A DNA stretch of 46,435 nucleotides from Mesomycoplasma ovipneumoniae SC01 (lineage in GTDB: Bacteria; Bacillota_I; Bacilli_A; Mycoplasmatales; Metamycoplasmataceae). Positions 10,958 through 24,300 of the stretch are shown here, in pieces (the first letter of the stretch is position 1; the number at the start of each line of letters is the position of its first letter). The position numbers and the translations under genes are program-made. The DNA is taken from the NCBI RefSeq assembly GCF_000218525.1, contig NZ_AFHO01000004.1:1-46435 (forward strand). Direction: 5' to 3'. The notes beneath the pieces were generated by a model. That model was not told where the DNA came from, made no database searches, and worked only from the letters and a program-made list of their open reading frames with translations.

Positions 10958-12955
10958 TTAGTTAAAATCACGTAGTGACCATCTTTTTTGAGGGGTTCTT
11001 AATTTTTTAAGAATTTTACCCTCTATTTGACGTACTCGCTCCTTTGTAACGCGACGCATCGCCGCCAGTTCTTCAAAACTATGAGCCTGATACGGAACGC
11101 CATTTTCATCAACGCCAACTCCGTAACGGCGTTTGATAAAATCTTTTTCATCATAGTCAAGTGTTGCCTCGATTATTTCAAGTAAAACCTTAGCTTTTTC
11201 CTCCCGCTCGGCATATTCAGCTGGCGAAATTATATTTTCATCCTTAATAAAATCAGAAAAAGAGCTATCTTCTTCTTTCCCAATTGCTTTGTCTAACGAA
11301 ATCGGGTCGACATTTATTTTTTTAATATAACGGACTTTTTCGGCTGTAAATTCAGACCCAAGACGCTGAGCAATTTCTTCAGCTGTTGGATTTAGCCCTT
11401 TTTCTTGCTGTAATTCGCGTTCTGCTTTATTAATTTTATTAATAGTTTCGACCATATGAACCGGAATTCTAATTAGTCTTGCCTGATCAGCCACAGCTCT
11501 TGTGATTGCCTGACGAATTCATCAAGTTGCATAAGTTGAAAATTTAAATCCTTTAGTGTGGTCATATTTAGAAACGGCTTTGATAATTCCTAAATTACCT
11601 TCAGAAATTAGGTCAATAAAATTTAAACCACGGTTTTTATAGCGTTTTGCGCTGTTTACAACTAGTCGTAAATTACGTTTTATTAAGGTATCACGAGCTT
11701 TTTTACCAATTCGACCTTTAATTTGCATTTTACGGGCGAGTTCTTGTTCTTCTTCTTGACTTAATAATTTTCCGTATTTTCCGATTCAACGCATGTATCA
11801 TTTGATCATGTCGTTTGTGTCGGTGAGTTTATTTCGGTAAACATCGTCGCTGTAAATTTTAGGTTTACGAAATTGACTTGAATTTTCATCATTAATATAA
11901 TCAAGATCGTCAATATCTTGGATTCTTAGTGATTCATCAACCGAGTGGCCAAATTCAATTTCGCCACTATCATCTTGAGACAAGTCATCAAAATCTTCTT
12001 GGTCATCAAGTCTGTCTAGGCTCAAATCTTTATCATCATCTAAATTATCAAGATTTTTCTTTGTTTTATTTTTAGAATTTTTTTGACTAATCTGATCAAC
12101 AAAATCTGAACTTGAAACATCTTCAAGATCTTCTTTGTCTAATTCATCGCTTATTATTTTTTTCTGCATTAAAATTTGAAAAAACTCGTCTAACTCGTCC
12201 TCTGAAACTGAAAGGTTTAAATTTTCGATATATTTATAAACTTCTTCATGGCTTAAAAATACATTTTCAGCAGTTTTTTTCGAACTTTTTTTTGTCGTTT
12301 GTTTCTGTTTTTTTTCTAATTGTTCTTGTAACTTTTCAATAACAAACTGATAACGTGACTCGGGACTATTAGCTGATTCTGAAAAATTATCAGAATTTTC
12401 TAGCTTGTGGTTATTTTCAAAAAGTTCTTTATTTTTAGAGGTTTTTTTCTCTTTTGCTGTTATTTTTGTTTGTTTTGTCTTTTTTTTGGGTTTTTCTAAT
12501 TTTTCTTGTTCTAATTCTAAATCCTCATTTTTTGCGGTTTTAGATTTTGTGGTTGAAGCCACTTTAGCTTTTGCTTTTAAACTTTTATTAGTTGAGTTAA
12601 TATTTTTTGATAATTGATTTAAAGTTTTAGTTCGAAATGCCTCAATACTTTTTAGAAAATCAGATTGATGCTTGGTTGTTTTAATAACATTAAAAAAATT
12701 CTCAATTTGTTCATATGAGTTTTTTCTTTTTTCATTAACGATAATTTTTTTTGAATTTTTAGCGTTCAAACTGTCAGAATCGACATTCAAATTTAAATTA
12801 GAATCTACTTGGACTTGCTCCTTTGTTTTTTTATGTGAAGTTTTTACTTTTTTTTCAGCGGTTTTAGTTGCTGGCTTTGTAGATTTTTCAGAAAAACTAT
12901 AAGCTTTTTGGGAATTTTTAGGTTCTTGTATTGCCAATTTATTACCAATTTTCAT
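10958..12955 (-). CDS. rpoD: RNA polymerase primary sigma factor with long N-terminal extension
   Basis: A 665-residue sigma-70 that directs RNA polymerase to promoters. Region 1.2 starts about 392, region 2 about 410-490 ([26 protein letters not shown]), region 3 follows, and region 4 ends with an HTH about 627-655 ([20 protein letters not shown]). About 390 residues before region 1.2 are Lys/Ser/Asn- then Asp/Glu-rich low complexity, much longer than the usual region 1.1. I chose ATG 12955 with AGGGGG just upstream; an in-frame TTG at 12994 lies inside dnaG. It overlaps the dnaG end by 14 bases, the classic dnaG-rpoD pairing. Confidence 0.95.
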
Positions 12956-14789
12956 TATCGGCGCCCCCTTGAATTTCGTCGTTATACAAATCAATTACAA
13001 AATCATTTTTATTATTTTTTAAATGCTGATGTAAAATATCGTTATTTATTTTTCTTCTTCTTTCATTAATATTTTTAACATAGTATTTAACGTCATCTAT
13101 TGTTTTTTCATGTACATTAAAATTTATAATGTCATGATCTGATATTTGTGAATATTCATCTAATAAATATTTTTTTAATAAAGCGCCTGCTTCATCAATT
13201 TTTTGTATAGTTTGCCTGCAAATTTCGGGATTTTTTCTATCGCTAGAATATAATTTGTCAACAAACCTATTATTAAGTGGATTTGAAAATTTAAAATTTA
13301 ACCTTTTAAACTGATTAAATTTTTCCCGATCACCTTCAAGAAAATCCTTCAAAATAATTAAAAATAATCTTAACTCATTAGATTGAAGTTGATATGGCCG
13401 GTTTTCATAGCTATTCCTTTTATTTTGTTGTCTATTTTCAAAAAGATCTTCATTTTCTTCAAGTTCCCGACCAGATTTAGATGGATACTGAATTTGTTTT
13501 ATTCAGCGAAAAGCACTTTTTTCAATACCTAAGTCCTCATTAATTTTTTTCAAAAAAACGCCTAGTAATGGGCTATTTTGAGCATGCAAACTTTGCAAAA
13601 ACGGCGTAAATTTGTTGACAAATTCGGTAATTTCATCGCTAGAATTTTCTTTGATTTGATTTTTGTAAAAACTATAAGCAAAATCAAAGCAATTTTTTCG
13701 GTCTGAAAGTTTTTCTAAAAAACTGTCAGCACCAAAATTATTTAAATACTCATCAGGATCTTTTCCGTCAAAACCTGATATAATGTAAGTTTTAATTTTG
13801 TTTTGCGAAAGTATGAGTGCCGATTTTAAGGTAGCCTCAAGACCAGCCCGATCACCATCAAGGGCAATGACAACTGTAAAATTATTCAATAATTCACAGT
13901 GTTTTTTAGTCAAAGAAGTGCCCATAAGCGCAATTACATTTTTAATATTGACCTTGTAAAATGCAATAACATCAAAAAAACCTTCAGTAATAAAAATTTC
14001 TTTGGGATTGTCAGCGATTGCATTTTTATAATTATAGAAAATTTCAGATTTAGAAAACAGCTTACTTGATGGTGAGTTTAAATATTTTGGTTCACATTTA
14101 GTATTAGGCAAACAACGACCTGAAAACCCGACAACTTTTCCTTCTAAATTTTCAATAGGGAAAACAATTCGATTTTGAAAAAAATCAAAACCTTGTTGAT
14201 TTAAAAGTGAATAATCTTTCAAAGTTTCCTCATCAAATAATTTTGAATCAACAAGTCGAGGTTTTAAAAATGAACTTGGCGCAAAGCCGATTTTAAATTT
14301 TTCAATAATTTCGCGACTTAGCCCTCGCGAATTTATAAAGTTGTAAATTTCCAATTCTTGTCGGTTTTTAGGGCTTTTTTTGGTTTTTGATATAATTGTA
14401 AGTAGTTCTAAAAGATAAAGTGAGACCGAATTTTCAAAAGCGCGCAATGCTTGAAGTTCAATTTCAGAATAAACTTTTTCAGGAGCAAAATTATTTGCTA
14501 ATTTAAGGTCTAAATTGTATTCTTTGTTAAGATATTCAATAGCTTGAAAAAAATTCAAATTTTTTCAAAGCATTACAAAGCTAACAACATTTCCACCTTT
14601 TTGACAAGAAAAACACTTAAAAATTTGTTTAGAAATTGAAACTGACAGTGATGGATTTGTGTCCTCGTGAAATGGACAAAGTCCAACAAATGTGTTTCTT
14701 CCATTGGGCGAAAGCTGGATTGCTTGTGAAATTAACCCGTAAATATCGGTGTTTTTTAAAATATGAGCTAAAATTTGCTGCTTATTCAT
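12942..14789 (-). CDS. dnaG: DNA primase
   Basis: A 615-residue primase that makes RNA primers at the replication fork. The N-terminal CHC2 zinc finger has Cys38, His41, Cys59 and Cys62. The catalytic core follows (FSGRCLPN, YLNSPSS). The TOPRIM fold shows EGFFD with Glu269 and ALDGDRAG with Asp311 and Asp313. The C-terminal 200 residues should bind the DnaB helicase; they are divergent. Under the standard code it would split at UGA codons, but all pieces share one frame. It overlaps glyS by 8 bases at its start and rpoD by 14 at its end. Confidence 0.95.
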
Positions 14790-16149
14790 TTGAAGAATTT
14801 TCCTCTATAAATTGGATAATTTCGGTGATTTTTATTCTTTTTTGTTCACAAGTATCGCGAAATCTAATTGTTACACTTTGATTTTGAATTCCTTCTTCAT
14901 CAACTGTAATGCAAAAAAAAGTTCCAATTGAGTCTTGATAATAATATCTTTTGCCAATAGTTCCTGTATTTACAAAAGTAGCGGCGATTCCGTGGCTAAC
15001 AAGCATTTTTCATATTTCTTCTGCTTGAGGTGAAAATTTCTTTAAAAGCGGTAAAACCGCAACTTTATATGGGCTTAAAATAAAAGGAAATTTAAGAAAA
15101 TAACGGTCTTTTTCGATGTCGTGAACAAAATTTTGCTCTAAAATCGCTAACATAAGTCTGTCTAAGCCAATTGATGGTTCGATTATATATGGTAAAATTT
15201 TTTGACCGGTTGCAGAATCAACAAATTCAAGATTTTCGCCACTTTTAGCCATATGATTTTTAAGATCAAAATTTCCACGGTTAGAAATTCCGATTAGCTC
15301 ACCTCAACCAAAATTAAAAAAATACTCAAAATCAGTGGTTGCTTTTGCATAATGGGCTAATTTTTCGGGTTGATGATTGCTAATTCGGATTGAATCTGGC
15401 GAAAAACCTAATTTAGATAAAAAAAGTTGAACTTTTTTTATTTCAGAGTGAAAAATTTCATCTGCTTGTTCAGGTCTAACGAAAATTTCCTGTTCTAGTT
15501 GAGTAAATTCACGGGTCCTAAAAATGAAATTTCCAGGTGAAATTTCGTTTCGAAACGATTTTCCAACCTGAGCGATTCGAAGAGGCAAAGCGTTTTTAGT
15601 AAATCTTAAAAGTGATTTAAAATTTATAAAAATTCCCTGTGCTGTTTCAGGTCGCAAATACAATGTTGTTTTTTCATTTTCAACAACACCTTGTTCAGTT
15701 TGGAATAAAAGATTGAAATTTTTAGGAATAGATCAGTCGGTTTTTGATCCATCATAATTTTCAATTTTAGCCAAATATTGCTGAATTTCTTGTTGATTTA
15801 ATTTTTCAAAAATTAAATTTGGAAAATTATTTTCAAACAAATGGTCAACACGATAACGTTTTTTATTAATTTTATTTTCAACTAATAAGTCGCTGAAATT
15901 TTCAAGATGACCTGAGGCTTCTCAAACTTTTGGGTTTAGCAAAATTTTTGTATCAATAAAAAAGGCATTAAGATCTTTGTTTATGAAAAAATCAGCCCAA
16001 AAATTTTCAATATTTTTAGTTAAAAGAACACCAAGGTGGCCATAATCATAAGAATTTGCTAAACCTCCATAAATTTGTGAACTAGGAAAAATAAATCCTA
16101 AATTCTTTAGATAATTAATAAAAAATTGGTAGTTTTCAAATTTGGCCAT
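14782..16149 (-). CDS. glyS: Glycyl-tRNA synthetase, single-chain type
   Basis: A 455-residue class II synthetase of the homodimeric (alpha2) type, joining glycine to its tRNA. It opens with the family start (IYGGLANSYDYGHLGVLL), followed by the RPETAQGIFINF segment, motif 2 FRNEISPGNFIFRTREFTQ, and motif 3 EPSIGLDRL. The C-terminal anticodon-binding domain includes PYKVAVLPLLKK. ATG 16149 has AAGGAT upstream. It lies 24 bases after ffh and overlaps dnaG. Symbol use varies (glyQS in some genomes). Confidence 0.95.
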
Positions 16150-16173
16150 AATTTATCCTTTTAATTTTCTTTT

Positions 16174-17496
16174 TTATTTAAAAAATGAGTCAAAATTAAT
16201 ATTTTTTGATGAAAATTCAGACATTTTTTTAGACATTGATTCAAATTCACTAATTAAACGGTTAAATTCAGCACCTGTTCGACCTGAACCGCGAATAATT
16301 CGATTCCTGCGAGATGGATTTTTTAAAAGTTTTGGTTTTTTGCGCTCTTCAAGAGTCATTGATGAAATTAAAATTTTATAAAGTTTCATTTTTTGCTCGA
16401 CATCATCAATCTGACTTGCATTAATTTTGCCCGATAATCCAGGAATCATTTTTATTATTTTCGAAAATTTTCCAATTTTTTGAATTTGAGCAAGACTATT
16501 TAGAAGGTCATCTAAATTAAATTGACCAGAAAACATACGATGAGACAGTTTTTTAACGGTTTGTTTGTCAATATTTTCTTCGGCTTGTTCTAAAAGTGAC
16601 ATTACATCGCCCATACCTAAAATTCGATCGGCAATTCTGTTGGGATGAAATAGTTCTAAGGCAGAAATTTTTTCACCTGAACCGATAAATAAAATCGGAA
16701 TTTTAAGCAAATGTGTAATTGAAAGTGCCGCCCCTGCACGTGCATTTGAGTCTAATTTTGTAATAATTGACCCTGTTAAATTAATTTCTTTATGAAAAGT
16801 TTCAGCAACATTTATTATATCTTGACCAGAAAGGGCATCAAGGACAAAAAGAATTTGATCAGGTTTTACAGCTTTTTTAATGTCAGCTAATTCAGTCATC
16901 AATTCAGAATTAATTGAAAGACGACCTGCTGTATCAAAAATAACAAGGTCATAATTGTTATTTCTGCTATAAATTAGGGCATCTTTTGCGATTTCAACAG
17001 GAGTTTTTTCAATATAAAAAACATCAATTGAAACTTGTTTCCCTAATTGTTTCAATTGATCAATCGCAGCAGGGCGGTAAGTATCACAAGCTACTAGTAA
17101 AATTTTTTTTGAAAAATTTTTTTGACGAGCATAAACTGCAAGTTTTGCCGTAGTTGTAGTTTTTCCTGAACCTTGAAGACCAACTAGCATTATTGTTGCT
17201 GGTTTTTTAGCAAAATTAATAGCTTTTGCACTAACTCCAAGAACTGAAACTAAATTTTGGTGTAATATTTTTAAAAATTCTTGCTGGGGATTAAGTTTGG
17301 AAGTCAGCCCGTTTGTTAAAACCTGATTTTTAACCTGAGCAATAAAATTTTTAACAACTAATAAATTAACGTCAGCTTCAAGTAAAGCAAGACGAATTTC
17401 ACGAATAATTTCTGCTAAATCTTGCTCATTAATGGTTACAGATTTTTGAATTTTTTTTAAAGATGACTGAATTCTATTGGTCAAAAAATCTAACAT
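16174..17496 (-). CDS. ffh: Signal recognition particle protein Ffh
   Basis: A 440-residue SRP54 GTPase that, with the 4.5S RNA, targets membrane and secreted proteins to FtsY and SecYEG. Helical N domain to about 95; G domain with P-loop GLQGSGKTTTT about 106-116, DTAGRL, and TKLDSNARAG; M domain from about 300 with the RNA-binding stretch SRRNRIIRGSGR. Length is near the family norm. No SRP RNA gene is seen in the window. A 12-bp hairpin sits just before the start. Confidence 0.96.
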   Translation of the reverse strand: MLDFLTNRIQSSLKKIQKSVTINEQDLAEIIREIRLALLEADVNLLVVKNFIAQVKNQVLTNGLTSKLNPQQEFLKILHQNLVSVLGVSAKAINFAKKPATIMLVGLQGSGKTTTTAKLAVYARQKNFSKKILLVACDTYRPAAIDQLKQLGKQVSIDVFYIEKTPVEIAKDALIYSRNNNYDLVIFDTAGRLSINSELMTELADIKKAVKPDQILFVLDALSGQDIINVAETFHKEINLTGSIITKLDSNARAGAALSITHLLKIPILFIGSGEKISALELFHPNRIADRILGMGDVMSLLEQAEENIDKQTVKKLSHRMFSGQFNLDDLLNSLAQIQKIGKFSKIIKMIPGLSGKINASQIDDVEQKMKLYKILISSMTLEERKKPKLLKNPSRRNRIIRGSGRTGAEFNRLISEFESMSKKMSEFSSKNINFDSFFK

Positions 17497-17507
17497 TTTA
17501 AAAATAG

Positions 17508-17539
17508 AAAATTTTTCCTAAAAAAACAGGAAAAATTTT
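17508..17539 (-). terminator. 12-bp hairpin between tsf and ffh
   Basis: On the minus strand AAAATTTTTCCT, loop GTTTTTTT, AGGAAAAATTTT, then CTATTTTT. It could terminate part of the rpsB-tsf transcript, attenuate ffh, or stabilise a processed end. The stem is AT-rich with only three GC pairs, so terminator strength is uncertain. A possible -10 (TATAAA) overlaps its left arm. Confidence 0.5.
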
Positions 17540-17576
17540 ATACCTTTCTTTATATTTTTTGATTTAAGTTTAATAA

Positions 17577-18479
17577 TTATTTAGCTTCTTTTATTTGTGA
17601 ATTAACTTCTGTATAAAAATCCACAGCTTGTTTTTCAATACCTTCACCAACTTCAAAACGAACAGCTTGGACTAATTTAGCAGAATTTTGCTCTAAATAT
17701 TTACCAACAGAAATGGCACTATCCGTTGCTAAAGGTTGAAACTCAAGAACGAATTCTGACAATTCTTTTTCAATCTTACCACGTTTAATTTTTTGCTTGA
17801 TTTCTTCAGGTTTCTTTTCAAAATTCTTATCTAAGGCAAGTGAATCTTCAACTTTTTGAGTGATTTCTGCAAGTCTTTCTTGAGTCACATCGGATTCAAA
17901 ATTAAATTCTGGATTTAGAGCTGAAACATGCATAGAAATATCTTTTGCAACAGTGCAATTTCCACCATCTATAACAACAACAGAAGCAATTTGTCCGTTA
18001 GAATGTGTATAAAGACCAACTTTTTGTCCTTCTAAAATTTTGGTTTTTAGTACCCGACGCAAGGTTATTTTTTCACCCATAGTTGCGGTAGATTCGATTA
18101 ACATTTCTGCAATTGTACGAGAATCGGGGTTTTTAATGGTCAAAGCATTTTCTAAATTATCAAAGTCATTTTCTAGAAGTAATTGGGCAATTTCACCTTG
18201 AAGTTTTACAAAGTTTTGATTTTTAGCAACAAAATCTGTTTCCGAATTAAGTTCAAAAATTAAAGCATGTTTTTGGCATTTAGTTGCTAAAACTAAACCT
18301 TCTGCAGCAATACGGTCAGCTTTTTTTAGTGCTTTTGACTTACCATTTTCGTGAAGTCATTTAATAGCCGCTTTTATTTCATAATCAGAGTTTTCAAGAG
18401 CTGTTTTGCAATCAACAAAAGGAGCATCCGTAATTTCTCTTAATTCTTTAATTTTTGCTAATTTATCTATTTTTAACAT
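17577..18479 (-). CDS. tsf: Elongation factor Ts
   Basis: A 300-residue nucleotide-exchange factor that recycles EF-Tu-GDP to EF-Tu-GTP. The N-terminal UBA-like domain reads LAKIKELREITDAPFVDCK; the conserved core motif ELNSETDFVAKN follows, and the dimerisation subdomain includes VVVIDGGN. Length is normal. Strong Shine-Dalgarno AAGGAG sits just before ATG 18479. It lies 21 bases after rpsB, the near-universal rpsB-tsf pair. Confidence 0.96.
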
Positions 18480-18500
18480 TTTTTACTCCTTTTTTATTAA

Positions 18501-19478
18501 TTATGCAATTTTAGATTCGCTAGACTGGCTAGGGTTTTGTACTTTTTTATCGCCTGGTTTGGTTTTAGATTTATCAAACTTTTCAAATTTGTCAAATGAA
18601 TTACGGCGAAATCTTAGTTGTTTTTGTTCTTTGTCAGGATCTTCTGGCAAAATAATTTGCTCATCAGGCTGATATGCAAAAAGTTTTTTACCACCTTTTG
18701 CTGATGAAATTGCATCAGCCAAAATAGTAAAAATTAATGTGATTGATTTAGTTGAATCATCATTAGCCGGAATTCCAAAATCAACCAAAGATGGATCGAC
18801 ATTTGAATCTGTTATTCCGATAATTTTAATTCCTTTTTTACGAGCTTCTTTAACTGCGATTATATCTTTTAAAGGATCGGCAACTAACATTATTAATGAA
18901 AAAAGTGGAACGTCTTTTAACCCTTTAATTCCGTTAAGATTTTTTTGTAATTTAGCTAATTGTTTTTGTTTTGAAAGTATTTCTTTTTTTGTATAACCTT
19001 CAAAATTTTCTGCTGTTTGTTTTTCAAGTTCTTCCATTGCTTTGAGACGTGACAAAATTGTCCGACTATTTGTTAAAGTTCCGCCTAATCAACGACCAGA
19101 AACGTATATTGAATTTGTACGGATTGCTTGTTCTTCAATGGCTTTTTTTGCTTGTTTTTTTGTACCTACAAAAATAAATTTAGCACCTTTTTGGGCAAAT
19201 TTTTCAACTAATTTATAAGCAATTTCTAACATTTTTTGAGTTTTCAAAACATCAATAATGTGAGTTTCATTACGCTTTCTTTTTAGTAAAAATTGTGCCA
19301 TTTTAGGGTGTCACTGTGATGATTTATGACCAAAATAAACACCCGCTTCTAATAGTTTTTGCTTTGAAACGATAGGAATTTCCGCTGAATTTTCAGTAGA
19401 AATTTCGCCAATGTTCAACATTTGGTTATCTTTTTGTTCGATATTTTGGTTTTGTTTAGCTGTTGTTGCCTTATCCAT
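18501..19478 (-). CDS. rpsB: 30S ribosomal protein S2, extended at both ends
   Basis: A 325-residue S2 protein of the small subunit. The core has [45 protein letters not shown], and ending in [14 protein letters not shown]. About 40 residues precede the core and about 80 charged, Lys/Asp/Ser-rich residues follow it; typical S2 is 230-260. UGA-Trp codons lie inside conserved Trp positions. ATG 19478 has AAGGAAA upstream. It leads the minus-strand cluster and has a clear promoter and a structured leader. Confidence 0.96.
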
Positions 19479-19521
19479 GTAATATTTCCTTTTGTTTGTT
19501 GTTTCTACTTAAAATTTCTAA

Positions 19522-19552
19522 CAGACAGAACTTAAAAAAGCACATCTATCTG
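19522..19552 (-). promoter_or_regulatory. Stem in the rpsB leader, possible S2 autoregulatory site
   Basis: In the leader RNA CAGATAGA pairs with TCTGTCTG (8 bp, one G-U) around a 15-base loop. It lies between the promoter and the rpsB ribosome site. Known for other bacteria: S2 represses its own rpsB-tsf message. That this stem does so here is inference. Confidence 0.4.
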
Positions 19553-19596
19553 AATCCATTTTAATGATATTTGAGCTAATATAAATTAAAAATTAA

Positions 19597-19602
19597 ATTA
19601 TA
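19597..19602 (-). promoter_or_regulatory. Extended -10 promoter of the rpsB cluster
   Basis: TATAAT preceded by TG-n (TGGTATAAT) on the minus strand, about 118 bases before the rpsB ATG. It is the best promoter in front of the cluster that runs to tyrS. Confidence 0.7.
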
Positions 19603-19628
19603 CCATAAAATAAAAAATAAACAATAAT

Positions 19629-20189
19629 TTAAACCATTTGATCAATATAAGTAATAAAATCAATGATTCCAGGGTATGTAAGTGTAATTTCTATCCCTTC
19701 TTTTTCTAAAAAATGAGCAGAAATTGACTTTTTTGAAAAATCTATTTTGTCGACACTTAAAATGTAAAATTTTTCAAGTTGTTTGAAAAAAATGATGAAA
19801 AATGCACAACCAAAATGTTTTCTAATTTTATGTAGATAATTGATTTGATGGTCTGGAATTTGCTTTAAATTTAAAACGTTTTCATTGGTACTTTTGGCCT
19901 CAAAAGCAACAAAAATTCCTTTATAAATTCCATAATAATCAACGGTTGACTTTTTTAATACAAAAGCATCATTTAAGGTCAAATCTTTTTGGACAGCTTT
20001 AAAACTAATATCTAGATTTTTTTTATGAAAAATCGCAATGTCGTTTTGATAATAAAATTCAATTGTGTTATTAATAATTTTTTCAAGAAACATTCCGCGG
20101 TTTTTATGATTCATATTTTTATTTAAATTTTTAATCTTTTTTTGACCAAAAAAAGGAAAAAAATGGGAAAAACAAGCACTTTTTCTCAT
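19629..20189 (-). CDS. recU: Holliday junction resolvase RecU
   Basis: A 186-residue PD-(D/E)XK nuclease that resolves recombination junctions; the firmicute/mollicute counterpart of RuvC. Family signatures: HKNRGMFLEKIINNT, FVLKKSTVDYYGIYKG with the catalytic Asp, FEAKST (Glu-x-Lys), and PDHQINYL. The start may be ATG 20189 or the internal Met before NHKNRG (about residue 26); the first 25 residues are not conserved in the family and no strong ribosome site is seen at either. It follows atpC by 31 bases and may ride on the atp transcript. Confidence 0.92.
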   Translation of the reverse strand: MRKSACFSHFFPFFGQKKIKNLNKNMNHKNRGMFLEKIINNTIEFYYQNDIAIFHKKNLDISFKAVQKDLTLNDAFVLKKSTVDYYGIYKGIFVAFEAKSTNENVLNLKQIPDHQINYLHKIRKHFGCAFFIIFFKQLEKFYILSVDKIDFSKKSISAHFLEKEGIEITLTYPGIIDFITYIDQMV

Positions 20190-20220
20190 TTTTAGCTTAA
20201 AATTTAAAAATTTATTAATA

Positions 20221-20467
20221 TTAAGCGGGAAGCAGCTCCCCCTGAGTAAAAATTAAAACCTCAGATTTAGAAGCATATATAACACCGTCGGTAATTCTAA
20301 ATTTGAGTTCTTCTTTTTCGTTTAAAACATACAATACCGATGGTGCAATTATTCCGCAAAAAGGTGTTATACCGTATTGGGCAACACGGTATCCTAGTTG
20401 TGTTTTTGCAGTAACTGAAACTGGTTGGGATTCTAAAATGATTCCTTTTTGACTAAAGATTTTAAGA

Positions 20468-20481
<14 letters not shown>
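20221..20481 (-). CDS. atpC: ATP synthase F1 epsilon subunit, beta-sandwich domain only
   Basis: An 86-residue protein after atpD. It keeps the N-terminal beta-sandwich of epsilon (LKIFSQKGIILES, YGITPFCGIIAP, ITDGVIYASKSEVLIF), which joins gamma to the c-ring. The stop falls just where the C-terminal two-helix domain would begin; usual length is 130-140. I looked for the missing helices in other frames and found none. The start is GTG 20481, inside the end of atpD (14-base overlap). Without the helices it cannot inhibit ATP hydrolysis in the way known for bacterial epsilon. Confidence 0.88.
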
Positions 20482-22731
<2,250 letters not shown>

Positions 22732-22757
22732 CTTTACTCTCTTTTATAAAAAACAAA

Positions 22758-24281
22758 TTAAAAACTTCGACCTGAATTAAATTTTTCAATCAAATTTGTT
22801 ACTGAATTTAAAATTAAATTTAGATCATCTTCTTTTAAAACAACATTATGATCAATTTTTTCTAAAATTGACTTAATTTCAGAATCTGTATCTAAATATT
22901 TAAGAAAAACAGATTTAAACGATTGCATAGATTCAAGTTGCAACTGATCAATTAGATGTTCTTTAATCAAAATTAACATCATTACTTGTTGAATTTGAGA
23001 AAAATGTTGTTGGTTTTCTTGTTTTAAAAGTTCATAAATTTTGTTTCCGCGATCAAGAATTAACTGCGAACTTGGTCCTAAATCAGATCCAAATTGTGCA
23101 AAAGCCTTAAGTTCATTATATTGTGCCAGTTCTAATTTTAATGATGAGGAAGCTCATTTCATTAATTTAGATTGAGCCGCTGAACCTACCCGCGAAACTG
23201 ACAGTCCTATATCGATTGCCGGTTTTTGCCCTGAATTAAAAAGATTATCACGAACAAAAATTTGACCGTCGGTAATAGATATCACATTTGTAGGAATATA
23301 AGCTGAAATATCTCCGGCTTGAGTTTCAATTATTGGCAAAGCAGTAATCGAACCACCACCTTTTTCATCAGATAATTGTGATGATCGTTCCAAAAGGTAT
23401 GAGTGCTGGTAAAAAATATCACCAGGGAAAGCTTCTCTTCCTGGCGGCCTTCTTAATAAAAGTGAGAGCGTTCTATATGCAATAGCATGTTTTGATAAAT
23501 CATCATAAATTATCAAAACATCTTTGCCTTTATGCATTCAATATTCGGCAATTGAGGTTCCAGAATATGGCGCTAAATATTGTAAAGGTGATAATTCACT
23601 AGCTCCAGAAACAACAACTGTTGTATAATCAAGTGCGCCTTTTTTTTCAAGAAGAGCGACAATTTGGGCTACACTTGAATTTTTTTGGCCAATTGCAACA
23701 TAAACACAATAAACATTTTTACCTTTTTGGTTTAAAATTGTGTCAATAGCGATTGTTGTTTTTCCAGTTTGACGGTCGCCAATTATTAACTCACGTTGTC
23801 CTTTTCCAATTGGAACTAGTGAGTCAATTGCTAAAATTCCGGTCTGAAGTCCACGGTCAACGCTTTTTCTATCCATTATTGAAGGTGCGTTTGTGAAAAT
23901 TTCAGATTTTATACTATTATCAAATTCACCTTTTCCATCAATTGGAAGACCAAGGGCATTAACAACACGACCTAAAAGTTGATCACCAACTATAATTGAA
24001 ATGACAGACTTTGTTCTTCTGACGGTTGAGCCTTGAAAAACAGAGTTTTCATTTCCCATAATAACAACACCAATTAAATCTTGTTCAAGATTAAGTGCAA
24101 TTCCAAAAACACTATTTTCAAATTGAACAAGTTCACCAAATTTTACTTTTTCAATCCCGGAAACAAGCGCAACTCCATCTCCAACAACAATAACTTTTCC
24201 AATATCATCATGTTGAATTTTGGATTCGAAATTTTTAATTTCATTTTTAATTATTGCGGTTAAATTTATATCTTTGTTCAT
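22758..24281 (-). CDS. atpA: ATP synthase F1 alpha subunit
   Basis: A 507-residue regulatory, nucleotide-binding subunit. P-loop GDRQTGKT at 168-175; [52 protein letters not shown] and the [23 protein letters not shown] block follow in order. The C-terminal helical domain is intact. The ORF is continuous in one frame with UGA-Trp (EYWMHKG). It sits 19 bases downstream of atpH. Confidence 0.97.
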
Positions 24282-24300
24282 GTCAAAAAACCTTTAAAAT

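Noticed and set aside
12956-12994. TTG start for rpoD within dnaG
   Set aside because: ATG 12955 follows AGGGGG; the TTG has no ribosome site.
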